Source of the DNA: Solenopsis invicta
Taxonomy: Eukaryota > Arthropoda > Insecta > Hymenoptera > Formicidae
Reading direction: 5' to 3'
DNA: 64,000 bases
Assembly (NCBI RefSeq): GCF_016802725.1
Contig: NC_052667.1
Location: forward strand, 22,342,346 to 22,406,345
Below the pieces are notes generated by a model. It was not told where the DNA came from and ran no database searches. It worked only from the letters and a program-made list of their open reading frames with translations. The translations under genes and the position numbers were made by a program. Below, in pieces: positions 11,661 to 21,360 of the stretch (the first letter of the stretch is position 1; each line of letters opens with the position of its first letter).

Positions 11661-12358
11661 AATAACCACTTTCTGCTACACAGTCCTATGCTATTTTTAT
11701 AATCACTTGATACAAAGTGATCGGAGCAAATGTGTACATGTATCACATTGTCCTTGTCAGATAATTTGCAGGCATGTAACCACTGTGCCCGAATGCTCAC
11801 CTCTTTTGGAAATCTACAAATAATTATTATTTATTCCATCATGCTGTTAACTGCTTGATAATCCAATCATGTGTTACAGTAAATCTAGTGTAATAATGCT
11901 ATGCAAATAAGTTGAATTAGAGAAAATAAGTATAACGTTTTATAAATACACATTTTACATGTAAGATATTTACTTGTGCATTGCAAAATTTCCATCCTTT
12001 GCTGCCTTTTTCTGACACAAAAAACAAATTCGCACCATTGTAAATTTTTTCTTTGGTTTGTCTCACTTGGGGCGCTTATAATATGCGTTGTTTACCGTCG
12101 CACACACGCACAAATCACGAAAACAGGTTATGTGAAAATCGCGCCTAATGGTGTTTTAAAAAATGTAACCGCATGCGCACAAATCAGCTGGGCCGTTCGC
12201 GAGAGAGAGGCTATTATACGTCTGCACCGTAATGTTTGGGCTGACGGTCAACACTCTTCTAGCAATATAGGAGTATTACATATATGGGAATTGTGGGGAA
12301 TCGTGGTAGGAGATATTTTAGGGTGCCGTCACATGGGGCGTAACTTGCGTAGCGTAAA

Positions 12359-12657
12359 GGGCCTCGCACATGAAATGCATAACAGAGCATAAGCGTAGCA
12401 TAAGGTCTCTGGACCAATGGGAATCTTATGTAAACCAATATGGCGACTTTATGTTGGATGTTTATTGGTGCATCGGTCTTATGTTATGCTTATGTTATAG
12501 GCTTGTTTTCTATTCCTGCACTAGACTGCACTGGAACGTTCCTTCTTGTTTTCACTAACTTTCAAATATATATCTATTTCACTTTAAGTGCACACTAATT
12601 CAGGGAGTTCAGGAACAGAAAACAAACGGTATGTTATGCATTTCATGTGCAAGGCCC
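12359..12657. mobile_element. MITE of about 300 bp with 25-bp inverted ends
   Basis: The left end is GGGCCTCGCACATGAAATGC and the right end GCATTTCATGTGCAAGGCCC, inverted with one mismatch over 20 bp. The interior is non-coding. Just to its left, GTGCCGTCACATGGGGCG looks like the edge of yet another element. Confidence 0.85.
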
Positions 12658-12741
12658 ATATGCCTGTTCTACAATAGCAGTAAACACAAGACCGTTAGGT
12701 TGTAACGTAAGAAATGAAAATTTTTTATTTGCTTACGAGCT

Positions 12742-12904
12742 CTTAAGGCTACTTGCACCAACGCCGATTAACTTAATCGCTGATTAGTCTATCGGAATTG
12801 ACCAATCGTATTTGTCGTTAAGTAAAAACGACAAATGCGATTGGTCAATTCCGATAGACTAATCAGCGATTAAGTTAATCGGCGTTGGTGAAAGTGGCCC
12901 TTAA
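12742..12904. mobile_element. Foldback MITE flanked by TTAA (piggyBac-like)
   Basis: Nearly perfect arms of about 75 bp (left GGCTACTTGCACCAACGCCG; the right carries the complement with small changes) flank a short loop around 12815. TTAA stands directly outside both ends (12743-12746 and 12901-12904). TTAA target duplication is the hallmark of the piggyBac superfamily; the family call rests on that alone. Confidence 0.8.
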
Positions 12905-13293
12905 GCCCGTATCAGACTACGCATTGAAAATTGAAGATTGAAGATTAAAGATTGAGCTTTGGTCAATCAAAATAAAAGGAGTTGAAATTTCCTTGTTTTG
13001 ATTGGTCAAATTTCAATCTTTAATCTTCAATCTCAATCTTCAATGGCCTAGTTTACACCGAGCACTTGACGCATACTAACAAATAACTTTCTATTAATTT
13101 ATCTTACTGTCGACAATGCGTGTATACATAATACATATATTTAATTATCTTGATTCATATTGTACCAACTTAATATACTATTTTTTAAATTTATTGCCGA
13201 AATGAACACAATTTAATAGAAAATTACTAGTTAGTACGCGTATCAAGTGCTCGGTGTAAACAAGGTCAATGCGTAGTTTGATACGGACTTTAA
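12901..13293. mobile_element. Second TTAA-flanked foldback MITE, interrupted by a nested element
   Basis: The left end CCGTATCAGACTACGCATTG is inverted at the right end (CAATGCGTAGTTTGATACGG). The inner arms carry the repeated motif TTGAAGATTGAAGATTAAAG and its complement. TTAA at 12901-12904 is shared with the preceding element, and another TTAA occurs at 13290-13293. The right arm is split by the element at 13044-13268. Confidence 0.8.
13044..13268. mobile_element. MITE nested in the arm of another MITE
   Basis: The ends are CTAGTTTACACCGAGCACTT and the near-perfect inverted counterpart AAGTGCTCGGTGTAAACAAG. TCAATG flanks both sides and looks like a 6-bp target duplication of host-MITE sequence. 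The body matches the element at 4727-4946 in reverse orientation. A third terminus of this family (CTAGTTTATACCGAACACTT) is at 13453-13472. Confidence 0.85.
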
Positions 13294-13304
13294 AGCTATA
13301 GACC

Positions 13305-13457
13305 TAGGGGTCAATTTTATATTATTCACCTTGGTGAAAATTACAAAAGTGAGTAAATTTACTGAAATATTTGTAATTTTATTGGTCAAAAGCTAGTGAA
13401 TTTGCTCACTTTTGTAATTTTTACTCAACTTATTTGATACAGAATCGACTCCCTAGT
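13305..13457. mobile_element. Foldback MITE, about 150 bp
   Basis: Left and right termini CTAGGGGTCAATTTTATAT and its diverged inverted counterpart (ATACAGAATCGACTCCCTAG) enclose stronger inner arms (AATTACAAAAGTGAGTAAAT and complement). Confidence 0.75.
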
Positions 13458-13990
13458 TTATACCGAACACTTGATACTACAGTCCTATATAAAGAGAGAA
13501 GCAACATTGATGTCCGAAACTCTGATTGGTAATCTGATTGGCTAAGCGAGCAGCCATAGGGTGATCAAGTTACCTAGAAAGTTACTAGGGCTAAAGTTAC
13601 TATAAAAATCCCATTTATTAATAAATGAATTATTACATTATTTATCGATATAATTATAATAATATTTGGAACTAGCAAACGACTAGCAAACGATTCGACA
13701 ATGAATTATTCAGGAAATCACGAGGTAAAGGCTAAAACAGCTTTTTACTTGTCCAAATTTGTCCAAATTTTAATTTCGAATTTTTGTTTAAACTAATTAA
13801 TATGCAAACAAAACAAAAAAACATGCAAACACTAGCAAACGACTAGCAAACGAATGGCACCTTCAAAATTGTTATATCTGTTAGTCCGACAGCTGGCAGC
13901 GCGGAGGTGAAGCGGTTGCATGCCCGCGCTTTTCGAGGAAAACACCCGTCCACTAGCGCCTCGATGTACAAAATGTGCACGTTCAACTAC

Positions 13991-14088
13991 GGCTGTGTTC
14001 CGTTTTTACTGGCAGTACTGAAAATTTATAGTTCACGTCACATATACTATACATTTTCAGTACTGGCAGTTAATATCGGAATACAGCC
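13991..14088. mobile_element. Foldback MITE, about 98 bp
   Basis: The arms GGCTGTGTTCCGTTTTTACT and TTTCAGTACTGGCAGTTAAT...GAATACAGCC are inverted over about 42 bp each. TAC flanks both ends, a possible 3-bp target duplication. A related fragment (ACCAGTACTGAAAATCTATAGT) occurs near 55396. Confidence 0.8.
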
Positions 14089-14639
14089 TACGCAGCCATA
14101 TACATATTTCCAATAGGTAACGCGCCATGTCCACGCTAATACTCGATTCGATGCGGCTTTACAATGTGCACTGAAATGATTCTTGCGAGAAACCATCAAG
14201 AATTAAAAAATAAAATATGAATAGTTTGGAACACTTGGGTTGTTGTAACCTGAAAATATTTGGCGCACTGCAGCAAAATAATATTTTAAGGTATAATTTG
14301 CATTTAAGAAAAAAAATAACCTCTTTTTTTCGTGTTTTAGATTATAAAATCTGCCTTAGATTAATTATAATTGATTATAATCTGAAAGGTTTTAAATCTA
14401 AAATAATAATAATAATAATTTGAATTGTAATATAAGACATATAACCTCTAAGACAAGGGAATTTATTATATATTGTTGTTGAAATACGAAAAAAATGAAT
14501 GAACACTGTTTAATTTTATAAAATCTCTAATGGAATGGTAAAATTAAATTCAACAATGAAAAATAATTCATATAATATAATTTCAAGTGATAACAATAAC
14601 ATTTTATATTAAATTCTCATGAACGCGAAGCCGCGTTAG

Positions 14640-16460
14640 CCGCGGGATGCGCAGCTTTGTCGCGATGACGCGCGCGTCAATCTTGACACTTGAAGTTGAC
14701 CGCGCGGAGAAGAAGCCACTTTTCGCCATTTTTCATTCCATTCCTGTTGCATTCGCGGAACGCATCGAAACCGCACGGAACGAGCGACGTCTCAAATTCA
14801 CTTAACAGGCAAGCGAAACCTATGTATATTGGTATCTCATTAACATTTATTGTCAATCTGTAGTATTGACTTTCGTTGCTTGTACAATATCGATAATCGT
14901 AAATTAATCGTCCGAATTAATTATTAATTTTGTAAGGTCCAAAGATGCGCTGCGCGTACAACTGACAACGCGACGAGCATATATTGAGAGTGACGCGCGC
15001 GGAAATCTGTTCACAATACTAATACGCCTATTCCAACCGAAATTATAAGCGAGATGTGTAGCGCGGCCGCGGCGCGAGCGCGGCGTCGATCTTGCCCTGT
15101 AAAATTAGCGGCGAACGAAACCGGCGGCTCGCCATTTTGACTAGCATTTGTCTGATTGCAGAACGCGATAGCATTGCAGAACGCGATAGCGGAGCGGGCA
15201 AACGCGTTGCAGATCGGAGCGAGAGCGAGCGGCGTCGCAAATCCATTAAAGGTAAGCAAAATCTACATTAGTCGCGCAATATTTAATCATCGCGCAATAA
15301 AGATTTGATACTTAAATAGCGATGATCCGTAAAAAAGTGTATAATATTTTATCACGATTAATGCCGAAGATGTTTTACGCGAACAATTGATAAAAAGCGA
15401 CAAGCATATTATCGTATATTGCGAATAACGCGCGCGGATTTGTTGTTATAATATATTAATACGCTTGCTCTGTCGTTGGAATATGCAATAATCGTAAACA
15501 GCAGCATATGTATTACTTGTTGCTCGGTACGCGGAAAATGCATCGGTATGAAGTTAAGAGCGAGACAGTAGCGTCACCGCGTGCGACACTGTCACAAGCG
15601 CGGCGTCAAACTTGCCGCGTGAAGTTGACCGCGCGGAGAAGAAGCCGCTTGTCGCCATTTTCATTTCTTTCCTGTTGCATTCGCAGAACGCGGCGGACGC
15701 GGAACGTATCGAGACCGAAACGAGCGGCGTCGCAGTTCAATTAACAGGTAAGGAAAACGTGAGTTGACCTCGCATTCATATTTATTATCAATCTAAACGT
15801 AGCATTGGCTTTTGCTACTTGTGTATCAATAGTAGCAGATTAATCGTCCGAATTAACTATTAATTTTGTAAGATCGGAAGATGCGCGTACAATTGACAAC
15901 GCGACGAGCACATATTGAGAGCGACGCGCGCGGAAATCTGCTAACAATACTAATACGTATCTATTCCAATCAAAATCATGAGCGGCATGTGTAGCTCGGC
16001 CGCAGCGCGAACGCAGCGTCGATCGTAGCGTGCGAAAAACCGGCTCACCATCTTGATTTACGGCATTTTTACGTCTGATGCAGGACGCGGCGGACGCGAT
16101 GCGATTCGGAGTCGGAGCAAGTGGCGACGCGTGCGACGCGATCTCATGAAACAGGTAAGCGAAATTTATATTAATACTGCGTCATTTATTCCACATATAA
16201 CAGAGGCATGATAGATTCGATATTTGTATGTTGATAATTCGCTTAAACTCGTATTTTGCATTAATTTGTTCGAGTGAAAACTGAAACGTACAGCGTCGCG
16301 TTGAGTTGATCACGCGGAAGTTGAAACCGCATCGCCATTTATTGTAATTGCATTTATATTTCTTTTACAGTACGCGATGAACGCTTTTATGCGGGACGCT
16401 TTTATGGGATGCGAAACGGAGTGGCTCCGGAAGGGAAATCGCGGATTTAATTGGTAAGCT
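14640..16460 (+). repeat. Higher-order tandem array with a period of about 925 bp (two-module dimer)
   Basis: Modules around 14694 and 15622 match each other, and those around 14940-15250 and 15875-16160 match each other (GAAATCTG(T/C)TxACAATACTAATACG in both). The ancestral unit was therefore a pair of exon modules that was duplicated as a block about 925 bp long. Modules from 16300 onward are single and more diverged. The exon at 15162-15251 also contains an 18-bp internal duplication (AACGCGATAGCATTGCAG). Confidence 0.8.
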
Positions 16461-16680
16461 TGTATTAATACTGCATTTCATCTACACTGAAAAAAGAATA
16501 TCTAAGCAATAGAAAGAGTGAAAGGCCGATAATGAACAAAAGGAAGGTATATTAGTTAAAAAAATTTTAATTAAAATTTATTTCCGTTTAATATTTAAAT
16601 AAATTGGACGTTTCGAATTACTTAGTCTTTTTCAGCAGTATTAATAACTCAAGAATAAATAAACTAGGACGCATATATTC

Positions 16681-16915
16681 AAATACACTGAAAGAAAAAT
16701 TTAATAAATATTTATTTGAATAGTACTAATATAGTACTAATCAAATATTTACTTACGGTATAAAAATATTTATTCTATAAGAAAAAATAATATTTAAATT
16801 AAATTAAAGGTTCTTGTATTAAATAAATATTTATTTGCATTTAATAAATATTTTATTAGTATTATTCGAATAAATATTTATTAAAATTTAGTAACTTTCT
16901 CTCAGTGTAAATATA
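16681..16915. mobile_element. Foldback MITE, about 235 bp
   Basis: The termini ACACTGAAAGAAAAATTTAA (left) and CTTTCTCTCAGTGT (right) are inverted. They are followed by inverted AATAAATATTTATTTGAATA-type arms. It lies in a putative intron of the non-coding RNA locus. Confidence 0.8.
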
Positions 16916-18083
16916 AATATAGAATAAATAAATATAGCGATTGTATCAAAGTTATAAAAAGGGTTACATCAAAACTTTAAAAAAATGTCATGACAAAGAA
17001 TATCTAGAAAAAAATTTTACTTAACACAAAAAGTTATTTACTTGTTGAGTTCTATTATTTATTTGCATTCAAAGTACAAATTTCTTAATTGATATTTAAA
17101 TAAAATGAAGAAATAATTTTTAAACAATTATTCTTTTCTTGCAGTTCTAGAAAATGTTTACTGTTAGATTATTTTTATATTCAAGATAATCAGATTTTTA
17201 AATTTAAGAACTTTAATTACGTTTAACAATATTATTAGTTTACTTCAAAAGTATTATTTCAATGCAAAAAATATAGTAATATAAAATTACAAATTTAACT
17301 TAATATATATCATTTACATAAAAGTAAATATTTTTACTTAAACAGAACAAACAAATGTTTGCATCAAAATATATGATTTTTAAAAAATGTATTTTTTTTA
17401 TTTGAAAAAATTTTTCTCTTACAATTAGTATAACAGTATCTAATAGTCGAAATATATAAATGGCATTTGTACCCTTATAATTCGCTTAAACACTTATTTT
17501 GCAATACTCGTTTGAGTGCAGATTGAGACATACAGACACTTTGACGACGCATTAAATTGATCGTGCGGGAGATAAAGTCACTTCAACATTCTAATTGTAT
17601 TTATACTTTTTTTATAGAACGCGATGAACGCTTTTACAGAACGGAGTGGCTATAATATGAGAATAACATCGCGATTTTAATTGGTAAGCGATACTTATAT
17701 TAATATTGTGTTTATTTCATGTAACAATATTTAATATTGGAAAATATTAAAACAACATTTGTACAGTGATAATTTGCTTGAACGTGTATTTTACAAAACT
17801 CGTTCGAGCAAAGAGCCGTTGCAACACTCATCAAATTGACTGAGCAGGAAGTTGTTTCGCCGTCTTAATTATATTCACATTTCTTTTACAGAACGTGATG
17901 TGAGACGGACCTGCTCTAAAAGGATTCATTCTGAAAACTTGTGAGGAAAGAGGTTTGACAATTCCAAGGGAGAAGGAGGCCTAAGACAGGTATCAGGCAT
18001 CGGTGGAGCAACTTAGCGGTAAGTATTATTGCTTCTTTGTGTAAAATTAATATTTCCTTCTTACCTATTCGTTTTATTTTAAT

Positions 18084-18473
18084 TAGAGGTGTACGGGTAC
18101 CCGAAATTACGGCTACCCGAGCTTCTAGTCGGGTCGAGATTTTTTTTTTGGAATCGAGTTGGGACCCGAAAGTTTGTAAAGCTTGGGTATCCAAAATCGA
18201 GTCGGAACCCGAAATTGAGTCGGAAAACGAAATCGAGTCGGAATCTGAAATCGAGACAAAATCCCAAAATTTTGTAAATTTTGAGTACTCGGATCTAAAA
18301 TCGGATCAAGAAGTGGTCATAGATCTAATTACCTTATACACTGATGTGAGAAAAAATTACTTTTTGGGTACCCAAATTTTACAAACTTCTGGGTCCCGAT
18401 CTGATTCCAAAAAAATTCCCGACCCGATCCAAACCCAAAATCTCGGGTACTCGCACACACTCGCACACCCCTA
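18084..18473. mobile_element. hAT-like MITE with perfect 8-bp target duplication
   Basis: The ends are TAGAGGTGTACGGGTACCCG and the inverted CGGGTACTCGCACACACTCG...CACCCCTA. ATTTTAAT is duplicated at 18076-18083 and 18474-18481. The 8-bp duplication and the TAG(A/G)GGTGTxCGxGTACCCG terminus fit non-autonomous hAT elements. The interior is low-complexity, made of repeated GAGTCGGAAxCxGAAAT motifs, which explains the long but meaningless open frames across it. Confidence 0.85.
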
Positions 18474-19145
18474 ATTTTAATGATTTAAAAATAATAAGTG
18501 AAGCACTTTAAACACAAACTTAATAAAACTTTATTTTTATGAAGATCTTGAAATTGCATAATTATTTAAATAGATATTTAATCAAAAAGTGATTGAAAAA
18601 TACAATGCGAGTAAAAATCATGAATCACATTAGTTCATTTGGAAGCGATATTGCAGCGCTACTTTATTTATTACAATTATTTTAACACTGTTTTAATTTA
18701 AACTTATGTTTTTATGTTACAGAATCATCGTAGCTACATTGCTGATAACTCCACTGTTGCGCATCGGTCGGTGAGTGATAAAAAATAATTTTATTAATGA
18801 GGTAACTAAAAAAATCTATTAAACATATCATATTAGCATCATTATAATTAAATTACATTTATAAAATATGTATAAAATTTTATACATCCGTTACCTTAAA
18901 ATGGATAGGCATTAAAAAATTATGTTGTGTAATTCAATACAAGAAAAATAAATTGCATTTTCAAACTACGTTCGAAATATTCCATTTAAGGAAATACGTG
19001 TCAAAAAACTATAAAAATATAAAAATTTCATAGATTATTCCATTATTATTTGAATATCTGATTAAATTTGAACATGATCTTTATATTGATTTAAAAGATA
19101 TTACATTTTTTGTTTAATCTTGATTCTCAATAAAACAGCAATTGT

Positions 19146-19381
19146 AGTACACAGAAAAAATTAGTATTAAATCAACTGTTTCATACATAAATAAATATGT
19201 AAAATCTTTTTGGAAGAATTTATAAACAGAAATAATTTGTTTACATGAAAAGAAAAAGTTTTTTCACGTAAGCAAATCATATCTGTTTAAGATTATAAAT
19301 TTTTCGAAGATTTTATATTTTTGTTTATATGTGAAACAATAAATTTTGTTGCTTTGGTACTAATTTTTTTCTGTGTACTTA
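19146..19381. mobile_element. Foldback MITE, about 235 bp
   Basis: The inverted ends are GTACACAGAAAAAATTAGTA and its complement. The arms remain alignable for about 100 bp on each side, down to a centre near 19262 (TTTACATGAAAAGAAAAAGTT). Confidence 0.85.
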
Positions 19382-20206
19382 GTTATAAATTTCATGAAAA
19401 AGTAACATTACGAATAAATCCGATTCTTTTGCATACAATAATAAAACTTTAATAAATATTCATAAAAAATTTGATTTACACCTTTAAAAGTTATTTACAA
19501 GAAACTGCAGCAAAATATGATCATTTTTTATTAATAAGTTATTATAAGTCAACTTTTCATCGTTTTGATATAAGGAGATTTTTCCTTATATAAAGCCAAA
19601 ATTAAAGCATTTGTAACCAAAATTCTTTATTGTTGACTAGGAAAATAAAAGAATAAACTCTAAGAAACGTGTAGTATTTAAGTTTCGAGAACATTTAGAT
19701 GATATTATAAAGACAGAAAATTCTTAACAACTCTTTCAAAAGTTCTTCTATCTACTTATTTTTTTTTAACAATTTATTTGTCTTGAATCATTAATCTTGA
19801 TAACAGAAAATAATCATTGACAGTGAGATTTCATATATTATTTTACATTTCTAATTTAAGCTTTTTTGTGGCAAGTACGAAAGACAATGCGTTTCATTGA
19901 CACATGTAATGATCGTTTCGCCACATAATTAATATGGCATACGATCCAATTTTACAGATCGATGATATGTGCAAGCGATGAAAAATCAAAGTATCATTAA
20001 AAAATCATATATGAATGATAGATGAAAAATCAAAGAATTTAAACTACAATTCACATTTCTATTTTAGATTTTTTGTGATACGTGTACAAAACATTATGAT
20101 TTATCTAAAAAATAATTTTTGCCTTCCATTGGGCACATGTGCCATTACGGGGTACGATTCAGTACCGGAGAACGTTGCAACTTTGACTTCTTGTCACGTT
20201 ATCGGT

Positions 20207-20229
20207 CCAGTGAGATCATGTCTCATTGG
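20207..20229 (+). ncRNA. Stem-loop in repeat unit 1
   Basis: CCAGTGAGA TCATG TCTCATTGG folds into a 9-bp stem including one G-U pair. The flanking ATCGG and downstream CCGAT could form an enclosing helix. Compare the equivalent stems at 20775-20799 and 21336-21360, where the sequence differs but pairing is kept. Confidence 0.5.
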
Positions 20230-20422
20230 GCTTAGCGTCTAACCGGCCGATCAGCTGGATTAATCATGATTTTTTGAGCTTGTCGCGGGTTGACAAAAGC
20301 ACCCCAGAAAGTGCGTCTCCTTTAAGTGACTTGCTGCCGGCGACTATGGCTTGTAAGATACAAGTGTCGTACGAATCATGGTTAAGAAAGCTTAGTCGAC
20401 GTTAGACGTGCGTTAAACGTGA

Positions 20423-20429
20423 TATAAAA
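20423..20429 (+). promoter_or_regulatory. TATA box, repeat unit 1
   Basis: GATATAAAAGGCAG is a strong insect TATA context. About 30 bp downstream lies CTCACTATC, a possible initiator, after the small inverted repeat GAGCTC-N9-GAGCTC. Two ACGTG motifs precede it (near 20406 and 20416). Confidence 0.5.
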
Positions 20430-20774
20430 GGCAGAGCTCATTCGCAACGAGCTCACTATCAATCCCATATTCATCGCGTTCGAATTGCTAGATCGTTATT
20501 TCGTTAATCGCATAATAAATAGGCAATGTCTCTTGCAGATGCCACGAAAAGATGTTTGCAGCGCTACAAAATGATTTTTTTAATGCAGAAAATTTTTTTA
20601 TCTTTATGTATAATTTTTATTTCTATTTCAAATTTTTGTGATAAATGCACTAGACGTTGTGATTTGTCCAGAAAATAATTTTTGCGTTTGATTGAACACA
20701 TCTGAAATTATGGGGTACGATTGAGTATCGGAGATCGATGCAATGTGCACTCTGACTTCTTGTCATGTTATCGG

Positions 20775-20799
20775 TTCAATGAGACCATGTCCCATTGAG
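20775..20799 (+). ncRNA. Stem-loop in repeat unit 2
   Basis: TTCAATGAGAC CAT GTCCCATTGAG pairs at 10 of 11 positions, one of them G-U. It lies directly before the invariant CTTAGCGTC motif, as in the other two units. Confidence 0.5.
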
Positions 20800-20991
20800 C
20801 TTAGCGTCTAACCGGCCGATCAGCTGGATCAACCACGATTTGTGAGCACGTCGCGGGTTGACAAAAGCACCCCAGAAAGTGCGTCTCCTTTAAGTGACTT
20901 GCTGCCCTGCGACTATCGCTTGTAAAACACAAGTGTCGTATGAATCGTGGCTGAAAAAGCTTAGTTGACGTTAGACGTGCGTTAAACGTGA

Positions 20992-20998
20992 TATAAAA
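20992..20998 (+). promoter_or_regulatory. TATA box, repeat unit 2
   Basis: Same context as in unit 1, with TATAAAA and downstream CTCACTATC retained. In unit 3 the matching position (about 21553-21560) reads GACGCAAAAG, so the TATA box has been lost there while the surrounding sequence remains. Confidence 0.5.
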
Positions 20999-21335
20999 GG
21001 CAGAACTCATTCGCAACGAGCTCACTATCGATCCCGTATCCATCGCGTTTGAATTGCTAAATCGTTATTTCGTTAATCGCGTAATAAATAGGCAATGTCT
21101 CTTGCAGGTGCCACGAAAAAATGCTTGCAGCACTACAAAATGATTTTTTAATGCTTAATTTTTTTTTATTTTTATGTATAATTTTTATTTCTATTTCAGT
21201 TTTTTGTGATAAATGCATAAGACATTGCGATTTGTAGAAAATAATTTTTACGTTTGCATAAGCACATATGCAATTACGGTATACGATATTAGAGACCGTT
21301 GCAATGTGCATTCTGTCTTCTCGTCATGTTATCGG

Positions 21336-21360
21336 TTCAATGAGACAACGTCTCATTGAA
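21336..21360 (+). ncRNA. Stem-loop in repeat unit 3
   Basis: TTCAATGAGAC AAC GTCTCATTGAA is a perfect 11-bp stem with a 3-nt loop, immediately before the conserved core. Several differences from unit 1 lie in paired positions and keep the pairing. Confidence 0.5.

Larger units (their letters stand above)
7219..12038 (-). pseudogene. P-element/THAP9-type transposase gene, six exons, one in-frame stop
   Basis: This cut-and-paste DNA transposase can be reconstructed as six exons with matching phases: 12038-11974, 11813-11566, 11465-11379, 11279-11181, 11079-10802 and 9240-7219, about 930 codons, close to human THAP9 length. Exons 1-2 encode a complete THAP domain: Cys pair in MVRICFLCQKK, then KFPKEVSIRAQW, ICSDHF and GAVPSVNVP. 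Exon 5 is basic and coiled-coil-like. The last exon carries the RNase-H-like catalytic core with all three expected acidic residues in recognisable contexts (NLVIDEM, TMDGASSN, DYLETFFSAIRSRGG) and a C-terminal Cys-containing segment (HCDICRAQV). The only defect seen is TAA at 8434-8436, after KLHQFQKE, where the same frame continues GLRAANKLTNKHI. Introns contain foldback insertions. It may have died recently, or the short product may persist. Confidence 0.85.
4061..12286. mobile_element. P-superfamily DNA transposon remnant bounded by a 28-bp inverted repeat
   Basis: A 28-bp sequence at 4061-4088 (beginning CATATATGTAATACTCCTAT) recurs exactly in inverted orientation at 12259-12286. The pair encloses the transposase gene (7219-12038). 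Less exact inverted similarity continues inward, with GACGGTCAAG near 6477 on the left and its counterpart near 12243 on the right, once the inserted element 4121-6430 is removed. This fits terminal or subterminal repeats of one element. The exact ends and target duplication were not determined, and a coincidental shared repeat remains possible. Sequence between 6440 and 7218 is AT-rich and non-coding. Confidence 0.5.
14640..18770 (+). ncRNA. Candidate spliced long non-coding RNA built from tandemly duplicated exons
   Basis: A series of related modules each carries a pyrimidine-rich acceptor, a short exon starting (A/G)ACGCG, and a GTAAG donor. Exons read as 15162-15251, 15687-15747, 16084-16154, 16371-16453, 17618-17683, 17892-18018 and a more different one at 18723-18770. 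A first module near 14759-14807 has lost the acceptor AG (now GG) and has GC instead of GT at its donor. Intronic DNA on both sides of each exon is also recognisably repeated (for example GTTGACCGCGCGGAGAAGAA at 14694 and 15622). Exon lengths of 48-127 nt are not frame-preserving, and I find no shared reading frame, so I infer a non-coding transcript. The promoter and the 3' end are not identified. Transcription itself is an inference from splice-signal conservation. Confidence 0.55.

Noticed and set aside
18037..18474. Open frame of 145 codons with repeated Glu/Ser residues
   Set aside because: It coincides with the hAT-like MITE and reflects the repeated GAGTCGGAAAT-type motif.
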